Source: Nemopilema nomurai (lineage: Eukaryota; Cnidaria; Scyphozoa; Rhizostomeae; Rhizostomatidae). Taken from it: 64,000 nucleotides of DNA. Shown here in pieces: positions 1 to 11,628 of this stretch (within the stretch, counting starts at the first letter, position 1; each line of letters begins with the position of its first letter). Made by a program: the position numbers and the translations under genes. Below the pieces are notes generated by a model that searched no databases, was not told the DNA's origin, and saw only the letters and a list, made by a program, of their open reading frames with translations. The stretch lies in NCBI GenBank assembly GCA_003864495.1, contig ML133412.1, forward strand, positions 310,001-374,000, in the 5' to 3' direction.

Positions 1-144
1 ACACAACTAACATTGAGAAACTTCTAAGTCGAATGGTTATTTAGTGGGGCATCTCCAAAACAAGCTTTTTAAATAGCAGGTTTGTTTTCCACACATCTAG
101 TAGACAAATAAAAAATATAAACAATATAAACAAGATTAACAAAC

Positions 145-3100
145 CAGTATTTGTCTCGCTATGTGATGGCGAAACATCTTGCATGAACCTGGTCAGCTCC
201 CTGATCAGCATCACAACTTGAATCAGCTTGACATCCTTGAACTCGGGGTCCCAGTGGATATGTGCGTTTGTGACAATCAACTTGTGTTTAGTCTCAATCG
301 TCTCCAGAAGTGCCATGATTCCGATGTTGTCCCTCAGCATCACTCGGTTCAGCATGTCCTGAGACCCTTCCGCGTGGGCAGCTGCAAGCTGATTGAACTC
401 AACTAGGTGCTCCTTGATAAGCTGAAACCTGGAACAGGATGGCAAATACTTTGTTTACAACCCAAACTTGCAGAGTGTTTAAGCAGAGTTACATTTCAAA
501 TACAAAATGCCCCCCCCCCAAAAAAAACAAGTGCTTTCTTAAAACTGCAGGATTCTCCGAATACTTGAGCACTCACTGATGAAAGCTCTCATAAGGTCGA
601 GCATATAGATTATTATCCATCATAGGTCCAATGCTCTATGAACATACTATCATCGCCGGTCTAATCTATAATCTCATTTCCAAGTAGAAGGAAACCTTCT
701 ACAAGTCTCTTTACTCATGACTTTTCCTGTCTACTCCAAAACATTTATGATTGAAGTGGTTATAAAAAAAATTAAAAATGCAGATTTCAAAGTCAAAAAA
801 ACCAAATTTATAATGGCTACACAGGAGCAAGAACTCAATAGAAATATGTAGCCTATAGAAGCAATTTTACTTTAGCCAAGAGAGTTTTTCTGAGCATCTC
901 TACATCCTTTTGATAGAAAACTGAATGTTTACCATAAAAAATATGTTGCACTTTCTGGCACAAATCTTGTGCTTACTACACTTCTCCATCATCAAATTCC
1001 TTTTTTACACTATATGCTTATCCAACTGTGATTATTCAGGAATACTTCAAAACTGCCACAGAGGTAACAAGGAACTGATTTTTCATGTAAACCCTTAAGA
1101 TTAACTTGGCAAAAAGCAGCAGTAAACAGTGGGGACAGATGGGGTGTTTGCCCCCTAGAAATGTAACAAACAACCAATCAAAATTTCCCCTAATTAACAA
1201 GTTCATTCAATATCTGTTAATGCCCAACAACTAATAAGTGTAGCTATGCATATCCTAGTTTCTAGATTTTGGTGAAAAGTATGCACAATTCAGAGAATTG
1301 CTTGAAATTGGAAACTTCATATTCTTAATTCAAAGGCAATAAGCTGTGAAGAAATAATTTTCTAGAAAAATAAGATACAAAATATTGGACAAGGAAATTT
1401 CTAACTAATTATGGTTTGAAAAAGTATTAAAATATCTCTATGTGGACTAAATCTAACAAGTTTCATTCAGTATCCAGACTGCAGAATATCAAAATAAAAA
1501 ACTGTTTAATGTATACACTAGATTTAAATGATGGAAAAAACATCTCTAAGATCATTTCACAAAACTAATTTCATATAGATGCAAAATGTAATCTAAATGT
1601 CTTCTTTCTTGATAAAATAATCGCTCTATTTAGGAGTATTTAAAACTATACAGTTAGTATTAGTATCCATAACCATAGACTGTACAGCGCATATAACTCA
1701 CATTGAACATTTCATACAAAGTTGTTTTAAGGACTTCTGAACATATACAAAGCTTAGGCTTGGATTTGTTTGCTGTGGTAGGCTTGGACTTCTCTATTGT
1801 ACAGTGCTCAATATATTTTTGCATAGAGAGATTATGCGTTAGAGAGAACATTTAATTAAACAATGCAATTTTATGTTGGTATACTAACTTGCTTGTATGC
1901 CAGAAAATTGCACAACCATCAACCCAGCCTCTTTCCTCCTCAGGCATTGTCTTAGCTCTTGATTTTGGGCTGAAAATGCCATCATAACCATGCTTTTTCA
2001 GTTCTGGTTTGAACAGAGTGTTGAATGCATCAGTTCCTATTTCCTATAAGAAAATTAATTGTTGAAAATTATTTTTCTAACATTTTAAACTTGGACTAAA
2101 CATGTATCTCCAAAAGTTTAGGGCAAAATGACCTAGAGCGGAAATCCCTGACAGAATTATGCTAATAAAAAACTGTTTATAAAAAACTTTACTAACTATG
2201 GTTTTCAACAATACTGCTCGCAACAAATCATAGCATTAGAAAGTTGCAGATTGCGAAATCTACAATGAAGAGAGTTCACTTATCCATGAGAAATAAAAAA
2301 TTCATTTGAAATTAAACATAAATATCTTGCCACAAAGAATTTTGGAGATGGTAGTTTATATGTTAAACATACTTAACTTGGTTTTGCCAATGATGTGGAA
2401 TCATTAGCTGATACCCAAATCTTGGCAAATTTAGAATGGGTGGTTAAAATGGAGAAGGAAAAATATTCTTCAAGTAACATGATTTTAATGATAAATCCAA
2501 ACAATTTGCTAATGATTCTGAGCCTAAAAATACCAGCTATACTATCAATACAAAGCTGTATTTCACGAAGACTAGCCTGGGCCAAAAGGCCTGACCTTAA
2601 AACCTAAGCAGACAATAGCTGTTAATATATATCACTGACACACAGACGAACATGAATTAAATTATGAAGCGTACCTGCAAGCTGACTATTTCAGCATGAT
2701 ACTGGATGATTTCTTTTAAAATCTCTGCCTTTCTATAATCCCAGCTCAGTGCCCAAGATGGGCAATAACCATAAAGCTGACTTGTGCAGTACTTCTCAAA
2801 CAGGATGTTATAGGACATGACAGTGAAGTTATCTATAAGGATAAATTAAGGTGAAAAAATATTTTATATATATATAGCATAAAAATTTAAAATACCACAG
2901 AACACAGCAAAATGAAAATAAACCATCATCGATTGGCTTAATAGACAGAAATAAATCATGAAAGAAAAAAACCACATTCCCCATCTTTTTGATAAACTGA
3001 CTATCAATCTCTAAGATAAGAATGCCAAAGTATAATGATTTGAAAAGAACAGATTTGCAATGATTGGAAAGATAGCATTGAAGTCTCTTCTATGAGCAGG

Positions 3101-6100
3101 GCTAATGTAATCAAGTGGAATAAATAACTACAATAAATTAAGTAATTATTTAGGTATCTATGACAGATACAAAAATATGTTAGATTTATAAGTTGTAAAA
3201 CTTACATCCTTCTTTTGAAACTTCTTGCACTAGCTGCACCCAGGGTCTATCAGGTGGTCTTGGACATACTACAAACAAAATATGTAATAAACACATGACT
3301 TCTAAATGCAAATAAACCAAATAATTGCCTCTATAATTTTAGAGTCTTGACATATCTTTGTATGTTTGCCATATAATTTATCACCTTTATCAAACTATGT
3401 CAAATTCAAATTTTATAAATTTGAAGATAAAAAGTCAAGTTCCAGCAGGAACATGGCTAAACAATTGGTGTATTTATACCATGCTTATAATATAACAACT
3501 CTTGGAACATGTCACAATTATGTGACCTGATAACATGGATGTCAAACATTAGACATATTTAGATAGCACTTATAATCTTAAAAATTGAACAGCATTCAAA
3601 ATAAATACATATCCAACTTTCTAGATTTTTACAATGTTAAAAGATTATATGTAAGTAAGGCTAACTGTATATTAAAATCTGTTTTAAAAAAGTGTATATA
3701 TACAGAGAAATTATTTGGACTTGATATTCTGTTTTTAAAAAAAAGCAGAGGTAGGGACCATGCACATTCATAACTTTATTCAAAATGTAGCAAGAGCAGA
3801 TGAGCCTTAGTAGCCTTAGCCTTCAAACAAGATATATATATATATATATATATATTAACCCCCATAAAATTTGTAAAAAGAATGCAATTAATTTTCAGCA
3901 CCTATATCTGTCATAGGAAAATACATAAGTAGTGGTATGTCAAGTGCATGCATAATTCTTGTCAACAAAGATATAAGAACAAAGAAAAAAAATTTTCTTT
4001 AACAACAACAAAGAAAAAAGACCATCAAATTGAAAGCAAATAGAAACTTTACTTATTACTTGTCAGTTTATTACTCTGCCAAACAGTCTTTTTACATGGA
4101 AAAATTTCTATCAATTTGAGCCATAAAACTGACAAAACTGGAAAACTTCAATATTAGGTAGCTTAACTTCAAACAGATGTCATGAAATTGCACAATAAAG
4201 CTTCAAGATAAGTATATTGTTTCCTAAACACAACAATGCCCAAATTGTATTCATAAGACTGAAAGTGTTTAGAAACTGCAAAGTAATTATTTTGCCTTGA
4301 ACTCTGGCATAATGACAATAATAATGATATATCCATGTCAATACAAGTTTGCTTGGGCAGCTGTTTTAAATTATATTACCGCAATGAAATAAAAAATAAA
4401 GTCTGGCAAGTTTATTACTTTCACTGAGGTGAATTATCAGAAACAAACAAAACAAAAACAAAAACAAAAAAGTAATTTTTAAGTATGTTGGAGAAAAAAG
4501 TCACCAGTTAATAGAGACGACCAGAAATCTTTTTTGGACAAATAAGGCTTTGATTATTTAAAAAGACGTCTAAAAATTTTCAAATATATACAAATTGAAA
4601 TCATTTTTTGCATTGTAATACTTCTGAAAATGAAAGATGACTTGAAAGAATCTTTTCTACACTAAATTCCAACAAACTGACAATTGGTAAACAAGATAAG
4701 CACTAAAAATATGAAAGAGCCAGAACAAAAATCCTTTATGTTATTTGTTGTACAGATCACACAAACTGCAGCATTCAAAACACATGAACACAAAACATTC
4801 TGCAGCAATATATATTATTCTGATTTTTTGATTTTGGAATAAAGCATTGAAAACTTTATGAGCATATTACTAAATTAAGTCTGCAAAAACAGTTCACAGG
4901 AATATATTTACACAGTATAGGATCATTGCAGGAATGTATACTCAGAAGAGCAAAAATATCTTCAAAACAATTGGCTTCAGATGCAAAATTGCATTCAATC
5001 TGTTAAAATGGTTAGTTAAGGATTTATTAAGAATTCACAAAGCAACATAACAAAATTCTTTCTGATTTTTCAATTTCTTAACTTGGCTTTTGAAGCCAAA
5101 ACAATAGTTTGAATAGGATCTTCATGGATAAAAATATTTAGAAACTTTTGATTGAGCTTCTTAATAAATCAACATTGCCAACCAATTCATGATGCAGTTC
5201 AAAAAAATGTTTTATTATTTTTATGAAAACAATTGCACAAACTACAGTTCCTGGAGCTTTATAAAGCTTGCACAAAAATTTGAAGGCCTTTGATTTTGCG
5301 ATCAAAGATGATTGGCAATAGAGATTCAATTTACAAAATTTGGAAATCAGAATGAATTCTCAACTGTCTGCCTACAACAACTAGGCATTACAGACAGTAT
5401 GAGAATTAATGCAGGTACATTAGAAATACCATGCCATAGCTTATGTGGGCACTATCTTGTTAAAAGCAATAATTATTTCATTTGTCTTTAATTTTTAGCT
5501 TTTTACATTTTAATATCAACAATAATAACCCCTTCATCAGCAGGAAATATATTTACAGTCTTGAAGGGAAAATATTTTGCACACATAAATATTTATATTA
5601 TATATATATTTATACACATCACTTCCACCTGTGGGACTTTCAACAAGTCAAAATGGCATACAGGATTCTATGCTATGGCACCAAAGCAAAATTTTTAAAA
5701 TATTTGTTTTCATAATTACGTGCCAAACAGGTGTTAGGCTTGGATTTTACTCTCACACAATAAGTTGAAAGACTGGAACAAAACCACATCAAATTGGAAA
5801 AAATACATCCCATTAATGCCTTACTATAATGCCTTAGAAGGGCCTATCAACGAAAGAGGACAGACGCGAAACGAAGCACAAAAGATTTTGGTAAACAAGA
5901 GGACTTCTTCTGTAGCTTGCAACATGACTCCAAACTTGGACCCTGACATAAACAGTTTTCATAAATCTTTACTGAGGACTAGAGCAAAAACCACATTTTG
6001 CAGCTACTGAAAGCATAAAAGTGCTTCTCGTAAACAAACAAAATGACTCCCACAATCATTTTTCACTGAATGTCGATGAGGACGCCAAGTGATTATGGTA

Positions 6101-6646
6101 GGCTTTTGTTTAGAGCAAACAAAGCCGATGCACGACATGGCCTAAAGCGAATCGACGCTAGAAATACTCACGCGTTACGTGATCGAGCAGCCACGTCAAA
6201 AGCTTTTCTACTCCATTTGCTTCATCTACCATTGACAAAAATTCTGTTGGTAAAGGGTTTCCTTGCAAACCAAGAGCTCTCAGTTGAAATAGCCTGCCTA
6301 CTTCATTAGGTAATATCCGAAGAAGGTTTCCTTTCAGATTCAATTCCCTCAACTCTATCATGTCTCCAACTTCTACTGGAAGCGTTCTTATCTTGTTTTT
6401 CGACAAATCTAGTTTTTGCAACTTAGTCAACTTTGATATTTCTGGTGGTACTTTAGTCAGCATGTTATTATTGAGGTACAACGCAACGAGATGCGTGAAT
6501 GTCCATAGCTTAGGACTGATGTTTCGGACCAATCCAACGACTTCCAATTCTGTCCATTCCTTCTTCTCCACTTGCAGACTATCTTTGTTTTGGCTTGCTG
6601 AGCCATCCGATCTTTTCTTCGCTTCCTTTTCTTGGACTTCGGGCAT
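145..6646 (-). CDS. CNOT6L: CCR4-NOT deadenylase subunit CNOT6/CNOT6L, 3' end outside window
   Basis: This is the poly(A)-shortening exonuclease of the cytoplasmic CCR4-NOT complex. Coding exons on the minus strand are 6646-6172, 3268-3206, 2832-2675, 2043-1889 and 428-145, giving 378 codons in one frame with GT-AG introns. The first exon holds a leucine-rich-repeat region (residues about 45-140, with LDLSKNKIRTLP and LRELNLKGNLLR), which binds the CAF1/CNOT7 partner in known orthologues. The later exons hold the start of the EEP nuclease: SYNILFEKY, LYGYCPSWAL, SLQ joined to the conserved Glu at about 233, the FSPKSRAKTM loop, VDGCAIF, EFNQLA, MLNRVM.KDNIG and NAHIHWDPEFKDVKLIQ. The start at 6646 is preceded by an in-frame stop. 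The final nuclease exons with the catalytic Asp and His lie left of the window. CNOT6 and CNOT6L cannot be told apart here, and the donor at 145 is the least certain junction. Confidence 0.93.
3832..3855. repeat. (TA)n microsatellite
   Basis: A run of about twelve TA dinucleotides lies in the first intron of the CNOT6-like gene. It is probably length-polymorphic. Confidence 0.8.
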
Positions 6647-9600
6647 TTCGACAGCCGTGAAATCATGCCTTCACTCACATCCTTTCTCCCTACACTTGCC
6701 AGGCCATTATTTCTGCTCCGAGTTAAGTCCAGGCTCCATGTCGCAGTGAGGTTCCTTTGCATCAAGACAAAGGATATCGATGTATTGCTACATCCTACCG
6801 CAGTTTAAGGCATGTTGGATGCCCTGAACGCGTAATGCATTGTGGGTAGCACAAGGTGTTATGACATCTGATGTTTTGTGAGATGGATTCCAAAAAATAG
6901 TGGCTCAATTAAACAAGGAATGTTTTATACCACAAGATGCTGGCAGAGTAATGAAAAATTAGAACTAAATGCCACTTTAACTAAGTAGTATTTTAACTTT
7001 GACAATGGTCTCTCAGAACCCGCTCTCCTTCATCGATCCACATTATTGATAATTGTATGAAGTTTCTTAAATATGTGCAGTAGATGTATCCATTTCGCCC
7101 TTTGAATTTACTACCCGTACTAGTGTTTACAAATTATGCCTTAAGACAGAATTGCTGTTTTGAAGCTAAGGGAGGTTAAATTTGCTGTCAGATCGTGGAA
7201 TGAACATGACCCTAACAACACCTTATTTATTCGCATTTAGTGTCGTGGCAATGAATTTGAACTAGACCATTTTCTAGTCACAAAAGCCTGCAGTAACTGA
7301 AATCTGCAGTAGGGGCCTAGAAAACTTTAATTTCTTGGCTAGTATTTTGATCTGCATAATGCGATAGGTGGTTGGAACTGGGAACGAGTCCTCTAGCATC
7401 TACGTCATCCATTATCCGACGAAAAGATTCTATACCCCTTGGCTAAAGCTTCCAAAAACAGCAATAAAAATAGTCTGGACATTGCAAAGCCTTTCTTTTC
7501 ATCCATGGTTTTGCAATTTCAATTTAAAATGTTCCAGGACTATTGCTAAAATTTGGTATGAAAATTAAGAGAATTGGCAAGTGTCTTTCTTGTAAATGTC
7601 AGGTGCCTACATTCACAAAAACCAACAAAATTGTTCTGGTAAATTGATCAACACAGATGTGATGGATGTTTTAATTTCAATCGTGCCATGCATGACTGGG
7701 GATTATAAGCATAAGTGATCAATAGAGGCCAAAACTACTGGTGAGTCAATGCATCAAACCTTAGAGGTGTGAGATGGAATATCACTGCTTTGGAGGCCTT
7801 TCCTGAACAAATTTAGGCGTAAATCGCGTTAGCAAATGAGCAGTTGCTAGAGAGTAGCTTCATTCCTGGATGATGAGCGAGTCGGAAAATATTGGAGCAT
7901 ATAGCCTGATGAACTGAAACTGATATCTTTTAACACTTGGGTATAATTATGGTATTGGAAGCATTATTTTTGCACTCTCAGAGTATGCAAGCATCGGAAA
8001 AAGGCTGACAAAACAATTTCAATTACAGATCCAGAACTAAGCTAAGATTGTTCTAAACAGCGCGTGATTGATTTTCTAAGGACCAATCAGCCGCCAGTTC
8101 ACACCTTTTCTATCCAGTGTGTCCAAATGAAAAGACCTACTCTTTTTGTCTACATAAAATGGAATTCTGCATGGATCTGTAGACTACAACAAACTCCTAA
8201 AAGAACACATGATTAATGATAAAAACATTCCGAATAACCCAAAAGTCTGCATATATTGTCGTAATCTGGATTCTCTGAAGAATAAACTGTCCTGTAATTG
8301 AATCATAATTGAATTGGGCATGGCGTCTTGTGAAATTTCGACGTGGCTGTATCTCTCTGTTGGAGCTTTGGTCCTTTTGCGCCTGGAAACATGCTGTTTA
8401 ATCCTTTACCTCTAACTTTTATTTAGTGTTTTCAATAGACCGAACTTCATGTCGGCAAGAAAATTCATATTTTACTGAGCTTGTTAGTCTAAAGGAAAGC
8501 TGATGTCATGTTCTTTGGAACAGCCGAACATCTTCATTGCGAGAAGGCATGAGCTTGTATGTTGAAGATAAGCAAATGAACTTTCCAGGCTCAAACCACT
8601 ACCAAGGAACGTAGCAGGATGAAAACCTTTACAACTTTATATGGTCAATAAGAAAGCAGATAGATAGCTCAAAACATCTCTCCACTCTAAGACCTCTTCT
8701 GACAAGATCAGCTGCCGGGTTCAGCTAATTTACATTTGAGCTATGACTTGCAAATAACACGAAACCTGACCCTTTCACCTATGACCTACAATCCATGACT
8801 CTTTGGCCTATGACCTTAAGAGTATTTGCATGCATACTCCACTTGGCAATTGAAAGGTAGTATAGCAACTTGTATTGGTGTATCCATTGGTTCTGGCTTC
8901 GAATAGCCTGTTCTTTCAGCTTGCAAATTCGGAATGGATGCCATCCTGATAGGTAGAAGCGCCATGAGTTTAAACCGATAAACATCACTGCAATCATACA
9001 TTTGCAGCAAGCTTTTGCTTTCCAAAGCATTTTATATCCATCTTGGGACTGTGTTTACGTAAAAACGCGGAAAGGCACAGAATATCGTGTAAAACATATC
9101 CTTTAAGACTTTTGACGTAATTTTGTCAATTTTTTATGCCCCTAAAAACAAGTGGATGTGTTCTTAATCTCCTAGAATTGATTTGAAGGTACGTATTTGA
9201 GTTGTGTTACTTGAGAAGGGAGTCTGTGAGCTTAGATTTTGTTGTACAAGACTATGTTATTCAGGTATTAAAATGTTTCCTCTAAAAGGGGTGTTTATTT
9301 TAAATATTATCCAAGGCCCTGCCAAATTGTCAGCATCATGTTGGATTCATCTCTACCCACAACCCATGGGATCTCCCCTCCTTTTCGAATCCAAAGCGTC
9401 TCGGGAAAATCAGAAGTATGGCTTCTAGCTTGAATGGGTATGGCCAGTAATTCATTTTATTTTTGCTAACTTCCTAATGTGAGCATGTTCATTTTAATCA
9501 TTGTCACATCACGTGTTGTGCTACATAAAGAACTATTGATCAAATAAAGAAGATCGTTAGGCAGGGATGATCAACTGAAGGAGAACGTGACAAGATTGTT

Positions 9601-11628
9601 CAATAGTTATGTATCTCACGAAGACAAGCTTCGTAAGTATGGCACTGTTTGGCGGCTTGCACACTGCTCGAAGTGAAAAAGCACAAAAAGGCAGGTGTGA
9701 TACGAACATTTCATTTTGGTAAACAAGCAACAATAAAAGATATGGAATATTTTTAAGATGGCCTAGAAGACTTAAGTTGCTATTTACACAATCTGTGCCT
9801 TCTTAACAAAGAAATGCGTGTATTGCAAACATCAGCATTGAAGTATTTATATCTTGCATTATTGTCTAATGAATTGGTCGAATTTAAGCTCATTTGGATG
9901 TTGGAAAGGCAGATCGTCGTGTGTTTTTAAAAGGTCATTGATGGTATTTGGTATTATATTGTGGAACTTGACAATGATAAATAATGGCTGTAGCAACCTG
10001 CTTTCAACGTAACCTTCAATATCATCAAACAAGTCATCTAGATGTTGGAATAAGTTTGTTCGTAATTCATTTTTCAGGGTGCTAAAATTGTATACGAAAT
10101 GTCCTACAGCTAAGAAAATATTTGGGGGAAAACCTTTTCGAATACCTTCCCATTGTCACTTTTTCCATGCATAAAAAATAAAGTTTCTGCCTCTATGGAC
10201 ATGACTAATAAAACCCAGCAACATCACGACGTGATTTCATTAATATTAAAGTCTTTTTATTTGTATAAACAAACATCTAAGTTCCCGCTCTCGCATTTCC
10301 AGTTGCACTCGTCAGTCTTCACGTCGCCCATGTTGTTTGGATTCTTCGACTTTTAGTAAGGAGTGCCTTGCCTCAGCAGATCTGACAATTTCACCTGCAA
10401 ACAAACAACACGTCGATCAATCAAGCTTCGATATCCTCGTGCGCTTACGAGCTGTAACAGTAATAAAAGTGCGAAAGACAGGCCTGTTCTGGTCAGTCAA
10501 TTTTCTGTCGATGAACACTCGCATGACTGAAGCAATCGGAGTATTTTTTGCTGATGTTTCGGATAATAAGAGCAGTAGTTCTTTGCAAAAGAATGCATCC
10601 GTTCTGTTTTCGATCAAAAAATGTCCGTAGATTCTAGTGGTAGTTCTCTCCCGGCCTACGCCTATAAGGTATTATCATTATAGAAGGCAGTATTTCAATT
10701 GATTTCTGAAATAGAAAATTTATTTCTAAAGACAACAGGTCTAATAATAGAGGATTGGAAGTTACATACGCTAGTCTACATCATCTTATGGATATGGAAA
10801 GTGCTTTTAAGCGGAGCCAACATTTCCTAACATTACAAAAATATGTATGTTTGCACCGCTCTTAAAAGCTTAAATTTATAATTTCTGCTTCCCCTGTCGT
10901 TTTATTCTTGATTCATTTTGAAAATTAGCAACAAACTCTTTCTAAAAGCCATTTTTCGCTCTTAATAAGGAATCTCCCCCTTTACATACTCCAATGCAAG
11001 TATTAATTCCTAGGAGGATGCCAGGCTATTGTTCTACTCAAATAGAAAGCCTGTTCCTCCAGACCAAAAAGATTGTTTCTAAATTTTCAAATAAAAAAGA
11101 ATAAGTAACAATTATTTTCTTGGTCATCTACAAGTCTCAGATGAGTGACAACTTTGTGGACTGAAAAAGTTTATGAAGAAATATTAGAAAAAATAGAATT
11201 AAATAAATACAAAAAATAATCATAAATGACGCACCATATTGCAATTATTGAAATGCTATTGAAGGACATCGAGTTTTGGCAATCTCCTTACTTACTAACT
11301 TAGTTGTGACGGTCTACTGTAAATGCGCAGGAGGACTCATACGCCACACCAGATGCCTAGATTTGCCTCCATCTACTCCTTCGATGGCCAAAGATTGCTC
11401 GACAAACGAAGAGAAACATGACTCTACATGCACTGCGTGCCTTTGTGCAGACCCAAGAAGCAACAGGATTGGGAATGATTTTGAAATCGAGTTGAAATAC
11501 CTCGTCGTTGTCCGAGAAATCTTTGGCCAAGGTGGATTGGAAGACCGCGTATCCCTAGTACGAACCCGCTTTACTCTTTACGAAAAAACAACTATCTTGC
11601 TTTTCGTTACCTGGTATGACTCGTTGCT
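6647..11628. other. Intergenic stretch, no supported gene
   Basis: The first 150 bases or so are relatively rich in G, C and CpG and probably hold the 5' UTR and promoter of the CNOT6-like gene. The rest is AT-rich with only short open frames, none with a recognisable motif. Sequence just left of 11629 is likely the 3' flank of the Gly/His-rich gene. Small genes with tiny exons or lncRNAs cannot be excluded. Confidence 0.5.

Noticed and set aside
10370..10640. A 66-codon minus-strand open stretch next to a tttgtttgcag acceptor
   Set aside because: No recognisable motif and no partner exons nearby. It could be a real exon but I cannot support it.
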